Below, in pieces: positions 16,377-28,139 of a stretch of DNA of 64,000 nt (position 1 is its first letter; each line of letters starts with the position of its first letter). The translations under genes and the position numbers were made by a program. The stretch comes from Prorocentrum cordatum (Eukaryota > Sar > Dinophyceae > Prorocentrales > Prorocentraceae). Location of the stretch: the NCBI GenBank assembly GCA_963575745.1, contig CAUYUJ010020560.1:346001-410000 (forward strand), given 5' to 3'. The notes beneath the pieces are model-generated. The model did not search any database and was not told where the DNA came from. It was given only the letters and a program-made list of their open reading frames with translations.

Positions 16377-17078
16377 TCCTCCTCCTCCTCCTCCTCCGCC
16401 GCCTCCCCCTCCTCCCCTCCTCTCCCTCCTCCCCCTCCTCCCCCTTCTCCTCCTCTTCCGCCTCATCCTTGCTCTCCTCCTCCTCCTCCTCCTCCTCCTC
16501 CTCCTTCTCCTCCTCCTCCTCCTCTTCCTTCTTCCCCCCCTATCCCCCCTCCCCGCTCCCCCTCCCCCTCCTCCTCCTCCTGCTCCTCCTCCTCCTCTCC
16601 TCCTCCTCCTCTTCCTGCTCCTCCTGCTCTCTCCTGCTCCTGCTCCTGCTCCTCCTCCTCCTCCTCCTCCTCCTCCTCGTCCTCGTCCTCCTCGTCCTCC
16701 TCCTCCTCCTCCTCCTCCCCCCCCTCCCCCATCCCCCATCCTCCATCCCCCATCCCCCATCCCCCATCCGCCTCCTCCTTCTCCTCCTCCTCCTCCTCCT
16801 CCTCCTCCTCCTCCTCCTCCTCCGCTCCTCCCCCATCCTCCCCCTCCTCTCCCTGCTCCCGCCTATTCCTCCTCCTCCTCCTCTCCTCCTCCTCCTCCTC
16901 TCCCTCCTCCCTCCTCCCCGTCCTCCTCCTCCTCCTCTCCTCCTCCCTCCTCCTCCTCCTCCTCCTCCTCCGTTTCCTCCTCCTCCTTCTCCTCCTCCTC
17001 CTCCCTTTCCTCCTCCTCCTCCTCCTCTTCTTCCTCCTCCTCCTCCTCCTCCTCCTCCTCCTCCTCCTTCTCCTCCCC
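16377..17078. repeat. 700-bp pyrimidine-only CTC tract
   Basis: About 700 bases almost free of purines on the plus strand, mainly CTC with CCC, CTT, CTG and a small CCCCATC block at about 16730-16765. Such a tract can form triplex DNA. Long Leu/Pro/Ser frames are artefacts. Confidence 0.97.
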
Positions 17079-17964
17079 GAAAGTCGGGCTCGGGCAGATC
17101 GGGAATCGCTCTGAGCCAGCGCGCTCGCGTGCGTGGGCGCTTGGCCAAGATCCGCTTGACTACTGCACGTGGATCTCGAGAGGTCAGGGCCCCCGGCGTC
17201 TCATCCCGAGCCGCCTCTCGACGTCGACGCCCCAGGACCCAGCGAGGGCACCGAGAGGCAGAATATCACCAAAGAAGACGAAGCCAGGACGAGGTCACAT
17301 TCGGGTGGGGACAAGTCGGGAATCTGGGAGGTCTGGAGGCTACAGGGGATGTCTCGGGCGCTGCGGCCTTCTCAGAGCATTCAGGAACGCTCTGAGAGCG
17401 TTCTGGAACGCCCTAGAACGAATTATATAACCCTCGTCACAATCCCGTCCGAAAATCCGCTAAATATCTGTCCCTGGACCCGTCCCAAGGTCCGTATGAT
17501 GCACTTCTGCACGCGCAGATCCGTTTCTGACGTTCCCAGGGCCCGAAAATCGGGCCTGGGAAGCTTTTCTTCAGGCAAACAGCCGCCTCGAACCCAGAAT
17601 CTCAAACCTCGTCCCCCTCCCCGTCCTGCTGGAAGGAACCAGTCCCGTCCGACCAGCCCTGTCCCAGCCCCGTCCGACCCGTTGCGATGTTGTTCACGAC
17701 GCTCGCAGGTCTGGGCCCCGAGGGGGCAGCAGACGTCTTGGGCGCGCTCTGATGGGGGACGAGAAATGGAGGGGGAGGGGAAGGAAAGGCACCCCTCTCG
17801 AGCCCCTGAGGCCCTCTTCTGGGCCCGAAAGGGCCCCTTCAAGGGCCCTCAGAGCGCCCCTTTTCGGCAGCCCTCGCCGCACCCCCCCCTTTCTCGCCCC
17901 CCTCCGGTGTGGACGTTTTCTTAGTCGGCGTTTCGACATTGCGCGGAAGGGGGGCGGGGGCTCG
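17079..17964. other. Unassigned GC-rich region
   Basis: No gene supported. It contains a CGCTCTGAGAGCG palindrome region at about 17388-17412 (AACGCTCTGAGAGCGTT) and a phrase GCAGGTCTGGGCCCCG at 17705 that recurs at 18309. Confidence 0.5.
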
Positions 17965-18089
17965 CCATCGCTCGGACGTCCATTCCCTCTGTTTTTTCGG
18001 TTTCGTGCGTGTTTTTTTTTCGCCAGATGATCAAGGATGCTCTTCGATGGCCCTCGCCAAAGGAAAAACGCACACGTCCGAGCGATGCC
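17965..18089. mobile_element. FB-2 inverted-repeat element, copy 1
   Basis: Begins CCATCGCTCGGACGT and ends with its reverse-complement form ACGTCCGAGCGATGCC, about 125 bp. The interior is T-rich on the left (CGGTTTCGTGCGTG) and has a GATCAAGGATGCTC block. A second full copy is at 40606-40728 and a right-hand fragment at 36119-36181. It has the size and shape of a MITE. Confidence 0.8.
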
Positions 18090-18107
18090 AAGGGGGGGGA
18101 AGGGTCT

Positions 18108-18287
18108 GGCTCCGGACCTCTGCGCAGTGCTACTGCTTGCAGCAGGGCACCCCGTGGGGGAGACCTCGCCTGCTAGCTTGAAGCAGGCGCCCACAACAGC
18201 CAAAATCTACTCCGTGGGGGAGCCGGGATGGGGTGCGAGGGTCCCCGCCGATCGGCAAAACAATGAATCAGAAAACGATCACATCAC
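18108..18287 (+). repeat. R7 repeat, copy 1
   Basis: Shared with 62032-62202: GTCTGGCTC, GTGGGGGAGAC, AAAATCTAC, GGTGCGAGGGTCC and GCCGATCGGCAAAACAATG in the same order. Identity is roughly three quarters by eye. Confidence 0.75.
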
Positions 18288-19059
18288 GCGCCCTCCAACG
18301 ACGCTGGCAGGTCTGGGCCCCGGGGCGGCAGACGTCCATCCCCAGGCCCGTTCCGGGGCGCGAGCCCTGCCCGAGAAGCGCTCTCGAGGTGTATCCCCAC
18401 TCTGCGGCGAGGAGCCCTCCCCCACGGAGGCCCAGAGCAAGGGCCAAAAAGACATTGCAAAGCTGAGGGGGCCCAGGGGCACACAGCGAAGTAGACATAG
18501 ATCCCAGGAGAAGGAAGCAGGAGGAGGAGGAGGAGTAAGAGCAGGAGAAGGAGAAGGAGGAGGAGGAGGAGGAGAAGCAGGTGGAGGCTGGAGGGAAGCA
18601 CCAGTTGCAACGGCAGATGCGGCAGCACCAGCAGGATCCCCCCGCAATACGTTTCTCTGCTTCCTGGATGTTCGTCCCCCTCCCCCCCCCACTCCACACA
18701 TCTAGTTCCCCGTGTCTTCCTGGGGATCGGCGACCCCCTGTGCCTGTGTCTGCGTGTGTGTTGCCTCCCTCCCGACAGCCTCGAGCCTCGAACCGCACAC
18801 CTTGAAGCCTCGGCCCTCCTCCTGCCGTCCAGGCCGCCCAGAGAGCGCAGCGCCTGGCGGAGAGCACCACGCCGCCACCCCCGGAGGCGGCGGCACGGCA
18901 GCGCACAGGGCGCCGAGCGGAGCGCCGCACAGGGCACAGAGGCTCGGCGCACAGGCTCAGGCAACGCGGCCTGTGGCTGCCGACGGGCGGGGGCGGCAAC
19001 GGGTGGCTTTGAGCGCAGAGAGAGAACGGAGGGGGCCCTACAAGTGGTAGAAGCACTGT
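18288..19059. other. Unassigned region with short GGAGAA tract
   Basis: Positions 18505-18580 are a GGAGGA/GAGAAG purine tract. The remainder has no recognisable coding or repeat signal apart from GC-rich palindromic CGCCACCCCCGGAGGCGGCG at 18873. Confidence 0.5.
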
Positions 19060-20110
19060 CGGCGGCGCGCGAACGCGATGTGCTCCGCTCGGCACTGGGA
19101 GCGAGGCAGCCTGGCGCTGGACGTAGCATCACCGACGTGCAGCATGCGCTGGAAGTGAGCACTGAAGCGATGCAGGGCAGGACTGGAGGCGATGCAGCTG
19201 AGGAGGGCTGGGAGAGGGAGGTACGGGCTGAAGGGTTGGGAGGACTCGAGAAGGGAGGCAGCGACGCAGGGCGCGGGATGGGCAATCGATCGGCAGAAAT
19301 GACAGGGAACGGAGGACTGCTGGAATCCACTCCAAGGCGCAACGCGAGACCCTGTCAAAAGGGCGCGCCGAGTTCAGACAGAACGCAATTCGCTGACCGC
19401 TAGAGTGAGAGATGGAGGGGGCACGATCTGAAGAGGCTCTAACACGTTTGGACACGAGCTCATGTCGCAACAACCTCTGCTTCAGTTTTCAGGTGGACGG
19501 AAAAACGGTGGCCATTCAGAAAAAAAAAGATGGACAATCAAACTCAGCTACCCCTCCAAAAAACATATCCCTTCTCCTCATTACACAATATCGGCGAGAG
19601 GCTGCTGCATGGACAGACAGAAGCAATCTAAGGAACGGCCTGTGAAATGCCAATGGCCCCGCCACCGCATGCGGAAATGGCGGGCTTGTCCGGCTGGGTT
19701 CGAAGACGGCGCGCAGTGCTGCTTGGAAACAGGCGCTGGCAGGGAGCAGGCAACGGTGTAACGATATGCACGTGTGCACGCAAAACCATAAACATGTCTT
19801 CGTTCTTTCGCTCCCTCTCCGAGGGTAGGAAGGAGGGAGGATGACAGAGGGACTGGCGGAGGCTACCAGTGGCAGGAACACAATTGGCGACTCGCGAAAG
19901 CGACGTGGCTTGGCACTGGAAGCGATGCAACTGAGCGCTGGAAATGACAACACCAACATACAGCTCTGCACTGGCAATGAGCATTGGACTGGACGCGATG
20001 CACAGAAGCACAGCTGCACTGGAAACAATGCACTGAAAACCATGCAGCTTAGCACAGGAACCGATGCAGCTCAGCGCTCAGCGACGCAGCGATAGCATTG
20101 AAAAGAGAAA
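19060..20110. repeat. Decayed GCGATGCA...GCACTGGAA minisatellite
   Basis: Two clusters (19060-19200 and 19880-20110) carry spaced copies of AGCGATGCA, CACTGGAA and CAGCTGAGCAC in an irregular period of about 22-25 bases. Both strands give Leu/His/Arg/Phe/Cys-repeating frames typical of such arrays. The sequence between the clusters is unassigned. Confidence 0.6.
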
Positions 20111-20654
20111 CGATGCAACGTAGAACTGCACATAAACACCATACATAGATGCACATGAGGACACTGAAAAACATGAGTAAAATCCTCTGCGAGTCCCCTT
20201 CCCCCGAAAACTCTGTGCGTGTCTTACTGCTGGACGAACTGACGCCCACAAACGACTCTCAGAGACCAGAATCGCTGGGATCCCTCCCTGATATGGTGAG
20301 CCCCTCGGAATTCAGTCACGATCGCTGCCGCACCCCCCTCTCGACGCCGTGTTTATTTCCGCACGTGCTCCCAAGGCCTCTGGACCCCTTCCCACGGAGC
20401 GACGTTTTCATCACTGACAGACCGTCGACGGCCAAAGGGCCCGAAGAGGCCCTACACGCAGGCCCTACCGTTGACGGCCCGAAGAGGCCCTACATCGACG
20501 ATGCATCGGCGATGAATCGTCGACGTCGGCGATACATAAGCGACGTCGACGTGAAACAAGAGAGCTCCACATCGAGCCGCATCGCCGACGCATAGGCGAT
20601 GCGGCGCGATCCCCTGACCCCATCTACTCCGACCCCATCTAGGAGGCCTAGATT
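20111..20654. other. Unassigned, with GACGTCGACG-rich part
   Basis: Positions 20400-20600 hold two near copies of GGCCCGAAGAGGCCCTAC and many CGATGCATCGGCGATG/CGACGTCG palindromic steps. No gene. Confidence 0.5.
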
Positions 20655-20835
20655 GCCTGGGAGAAGGCGCGGGCCTTTTGAGAACACTCGGAAATCCCCC
20701 GGCCTCCGGAGAATTTTTTGTCAGCCTCCCCCGGTAACACCGAACAAAAAACTTCCCGGAAGGCGCGAGGACTTCCGAGAAGCCACGCCACCTTCTGAGA
20801 AGGCCTTCTCCTTCGCGTTCCCCCCCCCGGGCCCC
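20655..20835 (-). mobile_element. FB-4 inverted-repeat element, reverse copy
   Basis: The reverse complement reads GAGAAGGCCTTCTCAGAAGG, then a TTCTCGGAAG and AAGTTTTTTGTTC centre, then GGCCGGGGGATTTCCGAG, matching the copies at 53281, 54811 and 55821. The ends are less well kept than in those copies. Confidence 0.65.
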
Positions 20836-20857
20836 CCGCTCAACGCCGATTCCCCAG

Positions 20858-20990
20858 ACCCCCGACGTCATGATTTGTTTCACAACGTCGACCCCCGAAG
20901 GTCTGGACCCCTTCCCCGGGACCGGCTTTTCGTTCTCAGTCGTTTTCTGACGGTCCCGGGGCCCGGTGAAGGCCCCCGGATGCCATAAAT
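20858..20990 (+). repeat. FB-6 repeat, copy
   Basis: CCCCGACGTC, TTTCACAACGTCGACCCCC, GGTCTGGACCCCTTCCCCGG, TCGTTTTCTGACGGTCCCGG and GGCCCGGTGAAGGCCCCC follow in order, shared with 43605, 46190 and 52072. Confidence 0.75.
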
Positions 20991-21149
20991 AGCGAAAGCT
21001 TCCCTGACCTTCCAGAGTCCTCAGAAGAGCCCTCCGGGCCTACAGACCGATCTGGACTGTTCAAGACCTCGACCGTAATTTCAACGACAAGGTCCTGGTG
21101 CTATTTTTGTTGCCCTCCTGGAATGTCAGGGGTCCCCCCCACGTTCGCC

Positions 21150-21376
21150 GCCGAACCGTTTGGACGCCCGAAATGGGTACGGAAAAAATTGGTACAATGC
21201 CCAACAACAAATGTTGTCCCAAACCAACAGCGGCCGCTGTTGGGCGGGCGGCCTTCTGTCTCAAATGGACACAGGCCGCGGCGGCACGGACAGCGAGTCC
21301 TGTTCAAAATGAGCAGGAACTGCTGCTGGGCATCGTACCCATTCTTTCCGTACCCACTTCGGGCGTCCAGAAAACG
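21150..21376. mobile_element. FB-5 inverted-repeat element, copy 1
   Basis: The left arm at about 21156-21200 (GGACGCCCGAAATGGGTACG) pairs with the right arm at about 21325-21374 (reverse complement GGACGCCCGAAGTGGGTACG). The centre has a TGTTGGGCGGGCGGCC block. It is related to 42805-43000. Confidence 0.75.
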
Positions 21377-21538
21377 GGGCTTGCCAGACCCTTCGAGCTG
21401 GGGTCGAAGCCGGACGCTGCGAGCGGCGCCGTGCGGGCCGTCGATCCACAGATCCCACCGGGGCTGCAGGCACGGCGACGGCGCGCGAGGCTCTAGGCAC
21501 TGTGGGCGACGCTCGAGGCGGCGCTGGGCCGCAGCCCT

Positions 21539-21677
21539 AGGTCGGGCATGTCCTCCTACAGGCGGGCTTGTGGCCGAAGAGTTCAAAACACGCAAGACAT
21601 GCTCGAACAGAGCCAAACGTGTTCAAAACATCGCCCCCCGAGAAATTGAGTTGCTGTGAGAGGGACATGCCCGACTG
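21539..21677. mobile_element. SQ inverted-repeat element, copy 1
   Basis: Left end GGTCGGGCATGTCCTCCTAC; right end reverse complement CAGTCGGGCATGTCCCTCTC. Length about 139 bp, with an AT-richer interior containing GTTCAAAACA. Relatives are at 43773, 44262 and 51378. Confidence 0.85.
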
Positions 21678-22399
21678 AACCGTAGCTGGCCGCCCCTCTG
21701 CGCTCTCGCACTGGCGGCGGCGTGCGGAGCTCTCTCTGGGCTGGGGTTCCAGGCAGCCGGGCTACTGAGAGCCAACTGTCTCTTTTCCCAGAGATCCTGG
21801 CGTCTCCATGTTTTCTTCGAGCAGGGCGTTTGCGTTTTTTTTCGGGCCCCGGGACCCTCACAGATCGACCCAGCTCGAACAATGACGCAAAAAGATGCGG
21901 TGTGGGGGGGGCTCAGGGCGTGATGTGCTACGATGCTGTAGTTGTTGTTCGCTACGTCGGATCTCAAGGCTATCTGTTTTGGGAGCTCGCATAAGGATTG
22001 CATACAGCTGAACGCGCGAGGCGGACGCGGCGGGCCTGCCGAACCCTGGCTGCGAAAAAGAGTGTGGGACTGCGACGTGCCCCACTGGGCAGACGTCTGC
22101 TGCATCACGCCAGGGGATGGCGGGAGCAACAGCAGCATGAGCACGGAGGGGGACGCAGCGAATAACCAAAACTTGCAAAAAGGCCGTGGACGTATCGGAG
22201 TCATGCAATTATTCCCCAGCTGCTGGTTTACTGTGCGAATGCCGTCCCATGCCTATCAAATTCACTGGTCGATCGATGGCTTACATCGCGTTTGCTGGGA
22301 CACTAAGCAACCTGACAAATTTAGGGTATGTCGTAACACGACGACGCGGTCAGGAGGGGTAACAAGTCTAGACAAATGTGGATAGTACGGGGGTGGCTC
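21678..22399. other. Unassigned
   Basis: No gene or repeat recognised. Confidence 0.4.
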
Positions 22400-22625
22400 T
22401 TATGAATACACACACGAGGTACACGCTGGAGGACCCGTGCTAGAAGAGAGTAAGTTCTCTCTCGTTATTACAGCAGCGTGGGCGCGTCCGTCACCGGCGC
22501 GACATGATAGCTCAAGGGCCTTTGACAACCGATATGGCGGCGCACAAGAGAGAACTGAGAGAGGCACAGGAGGAGAGGCTGACAGGGTCATGACAACCAC
22601 AGCTCCGACCCCCCTGCAGCCGAAA
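22400..22625 (-). repeat. Candidate 3' LTR of the copia-like element
   Basis: Direct repeat of 35044-35250: both contain CCCGTGCTAGAAGAGAG, GCGTGGGCGCGTCCGTCACCG, a GATA-CTCAA block, GGCGGCGCAC and GAGGCTGACA/TAGGCTGACA in order, at roughly 75-80% identity. The same orientation and the positions either side of a minus-strand retroelement fit LTRs. Ends are not sharp and no primer-binding site was identified. Confidence 0.45.
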
Positions 22626-22699
22626 CGCCGCCTCTTATCAGAACATGAAATTCCTCTCGCAGCAGATGCCATAGCCATTCCACGTACTACCAGAGCTTC

Positions 22700-24881
22700 A
22701 GTGACGCTCAGCTGGTACAGCTCCACGGACAGGTAAGACTTGAGAACATCTCGAGGTCCCTGGTAAAAGATTGTCCGACACGGGGTCCCTGATGAGGTCT
22801 TCCGGCGTCGCTGCGTCCGTAGCCTGCCCCATCTGATCCGTGGAACTCTGCGGCACGATACCGCGTTGGTCGTACTGTTGGCCAATGCGCTCCAGGAGAC
22901 GATCTGCCGCACTGAGCTCCTTGGTCTACTGAGAAACCCATCTCTCGTCCATAGGAACCAACTTGACTTCGAGGATCGGGAAGTCGGAAACCTCGATCGA
23001 CTCGTCAGAGTTCGCCTGGACACGCGAAAACGCTGCCGGGATGGCCTGTGCCGCGAGGTACATCCTGACCGTGCGACTCCAGACCCTGAACCCTGCAAAG
23101 ACTTACTCCTTCGCCTGTAGCTTGTCCGAAATCTCCCTCATCGTCGTGGATAGAACCCAGAGCGCATTGACGTAGACGCTGCCTTCGGTCTGGGACCACT
23201 GCCTGTGGACGCCCATATTGGGATAGCCTGCGCGACGGTCGCGATCCACATGCTGCTCGGAAGTGCAAGAATACAGGCTCATCTCCGGGCCGACGTCAGA
23301 CGACGCATGCACCGAGTAGTGGGGGCAAGAGGCGCGGCGACGTGCCGCTTCGCAACCGAATTACGTGAACGTTTTCGCAGCTCGAGACAGACGTCAGCGC
23401 TGCCAACTTGAAACTGCGGTAGGCAGTCTCGATCTGGGTCTCCTTCTAGTTGAGCTCCTTGTCACGCTGCATCCCCCGGCGCATATCAGCGCCATATCCA
23501 TCATCCACCACTTTCCAGTTGGATGCGCATTTGGCCCCTTGACATGAGGACCGTCGATGAGTCCTGAGAAATGCCCACGAGTGAAGAGGGATCCTTCGGG
23601 GACTTGGGCCCCCCAAGTTGAGCTCCCAGAAGCAACGTGTCCAGAAACGGTCATCGTGCAGGAGGGCGTCGAGTAAGTGGCCCGTGGCCACGTCGACCTC
23701 ACGAAACGTCTTCCAGTGGTCGACGGTCATCTCGTTGCAGACAAACTTGTTTCTGATGAACACCCTGTAGGCTTTCCTCCAGTGAGCGCTAATGCGCTTT
23801 GCTTCAGGTCCAACAAGTATATCGCTCTTCTCCGCTGGAGGCCCTTCCAGTCCTGGAGCAGCGGGGATCAATCGTCTCCGCGGCCTTCATGGCCTCGGAG
23901 ACGGTTCCGCCCATTGGTGAAGAGCTCTCGACGCGCCCTCTGAGAATCCCCAAAGCACCGTTCAACTCGCCGATCTTCTCCCCTTGGGTCCCGACGGTCT
24001 TTCCGAGGAATTCTGGCATGGTCCAAGATGTCCCAGATGGCCTCGTCACCTTTTTTCGCCAGCTCCCCCCAGCTCTCGATCATAGACAGTTTCTCCTCTT
24101 GAGGAGGGCTCAATAGGTTTCTGCCGATCTTCGGGAGTTCGCTGTAGTTCATGCTGGGGATGATGGCCAGCGCTGCAGGTGCACAACCAGGTAAGTCACC
24201 AAATGGTGTAGCGACAAAATCTGACACCGGGCGAGGGTCGGAGGGGCCCTGGACCTGGGTGTCCGCGTGCACCTGGAAGCACGCGTGGAGGGTCTCGTTA
24301 ATCACCGCTCTCGTCTCCTGTCTTCAGGGAGCTCTGCGCGATCTCGCACTCATACGCAGTGCGCGATTCTATCAGACCCAGGGCGATGTCGAGACGCATG
24401 CGCGTCAACAGTTTCTCGGATATTGATGATGCACGGCCCTCTCTCCGGCGCGGTCGCCCACGTTGACCCGGCCATGGCAGTTATCCCTGGCAAGGAATCA
24501 GAAGTTCTGAAAACCCTGACACATCGCCACATTACGACGACCACGCTGCGGCCCCCTCGCCTCGGGTTGTCCCGAGCAGAAGAAAACCGTAGCTCTTGCA
24601 AGGTGGGTTCTTTTCTTGTCGCTGGGAATCTCCACCAGGCCATTAAGAGGGATGCGCAGTCCACCATCTTCGCCGAACCCCCGACTTGCCGCGCGCCCGG
24701 CAGCGTCATCATAGTCCAGGTTCCGCTTGTGAGCAACGCCCGCATCTGTCCGATCGACTTGTCCCCCTAGAACGGCGACCGCATTCGTGCACCTCACCTT
24801 GGAGCTTCGACGATGGACCAGGACGTCGACGTCGTTGTTATCACCGGGGAACAGGACGTATACTAAAACGGCCCCACGCAC
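22700..24881 (-). pseudogene. Decayed coding region of unknown function
   Basis: On the minus strand several frames give plausible protein in succession. About 24305-24050 contains LPKIGRNLLSPPQEEKLSMI and EAIWDILDHARIPRK. From about 24049 the next frame has GEKIGELNGALGILRGRVES and TVSEAMKAAETID. About 23871-23600 has HWRKAYRVFIRNKFVCNEM and FWELNLGGP. About 23210-22800 has NALWVLSTTMREISDKLQAKE and DFPILEVKLVPMDERWVSQ. Composition is protein-like, with charged helices, and the frame changes several times, so it is a dead gene or genes. I recognise no domain. It lies downstream (in element sense) of the copia RNase H and inside the candidate LTR pair, so it may be extra coding content of that element. 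Confidence 0.45.
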
Positions 24882-26640
24882 TTCGGCCTTGGGAAGGATG
24901 GCTTGCTCTCCTCGGTAGTCTCCCCGGCTGTCTCCAGGGCCGCGTCCTGGAACGTGTGGTCAGCGATGTAACCGTTGACGCGAAAACGCTGTACTCCTGT
25001 CGGATGTCTCCTGGCTCCTCTCGCCGTTGGAGCTGTGCCCTCTGGTGTCTCTGGAGTCGGCTCGGGCTCGTCTTGTTCTCCCTCCTCTCTTGCTCCGGCC
25101 AAAGCCTCGGCAGTGTGCTTCCTCTCCGCGCAGCCTTCGTAGAGCGTCTCGCACTGCCATGAGGAGTTGCCGCCGTGGACGCGGCCGCCCGATGCCGCGC
25201 CAGGTTGTCCACCGCGGGCCCCCCCCTCCTGCGCGATCTACGCTGCCTGTTCGTCGCCGCCCTCGTTCGAGTCCTCGCCCTCGAACGCCTCGGACTGCTC
25301 AGTCTGGCGATTGGCAGCATGTTCTGCCGGCGCCTCCGCTGCATATCCCTTCTTGCTTGGATAGCCACCTCGGTCCTAAGTCGATTCCGTTTAGAAAAGG
25401 GCGCGCGGCCCAGGTTATTCTCGGTGGGTTCTCGGGCCCCCCACCGGTGTCCACAGCTTCCTCCACGTCCGCCATCATGCTGACATGGCGTCTCGTCGTC
25501 CAGGGCGAGCTTGATCCTGCGGGGTCGATTCCGCAGCTGCCTTCTGGAGTAGCGGTTCCAAGAAGCCCAAATATGGAAATTGAAAGAGGACTTCGCGAGC
25601 AGTTTCATTCGGGCACGCTGGATGCGTTGCATCTCGGAGCGCACCGCGAACTTGCGGAGGGAGGTCGGCCGCCCCTCAGTGCAGCCCGCAGGGTTCGCAG
25701 TCTCTGGGTCGAACACATTGTGCTCCAGCCTCTCGACATGACGTCGTGCGCATGCGGGTCCGTTCTCCGCCTCGCCGCGCTGCTTGATCAACGCCGTCTT
25801 GGTCCGACGCAGGTCAGGGCATCGCTTCAGCTTGACCCGTTGAATTTCAGATCGAGGCTCCTCTCCCGCCTCCTGCAGCTGGATGATCCTCTGCCGACGG
25901 CAGGGCGAACCACCTCCAGCATCACGCATCCCGGTGAGCACCTGGTCCAAACGACGAACTTCCAGCTCGAGTTTCTGGGTCGTGGCCATGAGGGGTGCAA
26001 TGTGCGCTTTGAGGTGATCGACATGTGGCGCCGAGTCGGATGGCATCCACTACCTCGGGGCCTCCTCAGGTAGCTCGAGGCGAATGACGTACTCCTCGAA
26101 AGTCTGGTTGTAGTCGCCCACGCGGCGTACCCTCTTCGCCTTTTCGCCGCTGCGGTCGGTGGCCTCCTTGCGAAGCCCGCCATGTTCTCATTCCCCTTCT
26201 TCTCGGCCTCGGAAGACAGGGCCTCTTTGTCGGCGCCCCCCCTGGCCTCGTAATTCACGCCATCGCTGTCGCCGCCAGCGCGTGCGATGGCGCCTCGGCC
26301 TCTGGATTCGAAAAGGCCCGAGGGGTGCGGAGCGTGCGCGTCGGTGGCCCTGCGCCGCTCGTCGTGCAATTCCTCGTCGACCCCCGCAGTTCCCGCGCCG
26401 CCGGCGCCCGCGGGATCTTGGACATCCGAGCCGGGGCGGGTCTCTTCCAAGGCCCGCTGAAAAAAAAAGCCTCGGTCGCTCTCGCGCGCCTCGTCTGCTC
26501 CTCGTTCCTCTTGAAGGTCGCGATAGAGAGACGTGCAAGGATGATCTTCAGGGGGCGCTGCCGGCGCTGAGCTGCGAGGGGCAGCCCGGGGGTCGTCGGC
26601 CCACGCGGCCGCTGAACCGCCGCAGCCGCCGCCCATCTTA
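24841..26640 (-). pseudogene. Decayed Arg/Glu-rich coiled-coil ORF
   Basis: The minus-strand frame from 26636 begins MGGGCGGSAAAW and gives an acidic/basic low-complexity helix-rich protein to about 26150. It then shifts frame through DYNQTFEEYVIRLELPEEAPR, meets a stop, and continues from 26046 with PHVDHLKAHIAPLMATTQKL and LELEVRRLDQVLTGM. After about 25500 the frame becomes Arg/Ser/Pro low complexity. Overall it resembles a gag-like or ORF1-like structural protein of a retroelement, but no zinc knuckle or other signature is visible. Function unassigned. Confidence 0.4.
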
Positions 26641-27049
26641 TCCTATTAGTCCTCGAAGTCGTGGAAGATGTCGGCCATGGCGTCGCCGTCGAAATCGACT
26701 GGATCACCGCGTTCCCCTCCGACGACGGCTCGGTCGTCGAGTGGATGCACCATGGGTCCAGGCGCCGGGCCAAGGGGGGCGGCATGGCCCCGCAGGTAAG
26801 AGAAACCCCCGCGCAGAGCCAAAGTCGCACGCTGTAAACGGCGGCACGTCGCGACAGCATGCCGACGCATCCTCTGCGCGAGGAGGGCAACACAAGAAAG
26901 CGCACATCGAAAAAGATGAGTGTGCAGAATGCCGGGTAGAAGAGACGGAATGCTTCTGAGACGCGCGAGAGGTAGTGTTCGACGGGGGAATACGTTCAAA
27001 ATGTTCGGTTTCGGATTGCGCATCCCGGTCGCCAATCGATATGCGCCCC

Positions 27050-27621
27050 TTCTTCCCGCCCCTCATATGCAGCGGGAATTGCGCGTTCCTTTTTAAGTTC
27101 GGCAAGCCGCCTGCAAGGTTAGATCCGCGCGGAAACCAGCGACACTGACCACCCAGGTTCTGCACATAATCCCGAATCGCTGCAATCTCTAGGGCAGCTC
27201 GCTTCTCGGTCGAGGCGAAATGTTCCTGATTGATGCAGTCGTGCATGGAGTTCGCGTCGGTCATGGTGATGATGTCCAGGTCGCGAGTTTGCTCCATGCT
27301 GGTCGTCACTCGGATTTCTGTCCTTGGCGCGTCAATCTCGGAGCTCGTATCGGCAGCCTTTCACTCCAAACACACGGACATAGCAGTGGCCTCCATCACC
27401 GAAGTAGAGCTTCCAGCGCGCTCGGCCTCGTGGAAATGACATGTCAAAACGCTGACATCAGCCTCCCTTCCCACGAGGAGAATGCCCCTGTCCGCGGCAC
27501 AGATGTTGCCTGTCTGAGAACGACCCTGCCCCGCGCCCTTCAGGTCCACTCCAGAGTCGCGCGAAGAAACCAGGCGAACACGAGAAACAAAAAGGCATGG
27601 ATTTGATGGCGATAGTGGCAC
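27050..27621 (-). pseudogene. RNase H domain remnant of Ty1/copia-like element
   Basis: The minus-strand frame 27621-27361 ends QTGNICAADRGILL, SVLTCHFHEAERAGSSTSVMEATA, matching the start of the copia RNase H domain where a 'ST..AE' motif is usual. The next frame (27309 down) has TMTDANSMHDCINQE, KRAALEIAAIRDYV and CRWFPRGSNLAGGLPNLK, matching the DAKSLYD, DKRxxIE and W(V/I)...LADGLTK motifs. The last motif is degraded (DGLTK to GGLPN) and there is a frameshift between the halves, so it is inactive. It comes after the RT remnant on the same strand, as in Ty1/copia. Confidence 0.75.
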
Positions 27622-28139
27622 TGGGGTCTGCGAGGCGCCACGATGCAGAATTTTCCGCGATAAGGTCTTTCACGTCGACTTGGGCAGAATGCTGCTCAGA
27701 AGATGAGCCCCCCGAGCAGTCGGGCATGCCTTCTTGGCGAATCCACTTGAGTTTTTCACGCAGACCACGCGTCTCTGTGATCTCCTCTGGTCCAGCTGGT
27801 AGTTCGGGGTTATCGCAGCGCCCCCGCGGGGGACTGATTGGTCGAGCTCGATCCGCGAGATTCCGCGCCATGGAAATGGCGAGGTCGAAGTCGCTGCGCC
27901 GCCGCAAAGTGCGCCCGCCGCGCTCAGTGCCGCCCCCCATGAGCCCAATCCATTTTCCGAATCCCACCAGCCCTCTGGGCGCCGGTGGTTTAAGGCGTTT
28001 CCTCTTCCACCCCCCCCTCTTCCCCTAGGGTTTGCCCCTCCCCCTGCCCCGTTCCCCGGGCCTGGGCGGGGGGCGCCGCGGGCAGTTAGAACGCCCAAAA
28101 TGGCCTCGGCGAGGAAGCCTAAATCATTGAGTCCAACAG
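27622..28139. other. Unassigned part of copia-like region
   Basis: Presumably RT/RNase H linker, too decayed to read with confidence. Confidence 0.4.

Noticed and set aside
16136-17395. Long open frame of Leu/Pro/Ser runs
   Set aside because: It is a translation of CTC and TAGTAT simple repeats; every frame and the opposite strand are equally open and low complexity.
25027-26073. Plus-strand open frame opposite the decayed coiled-coil region
   Set aside because: Arg/Pro/Ser-rich composition typical of an antisense frame in GC-rich coding DNA; the minus strand reads better as protein.
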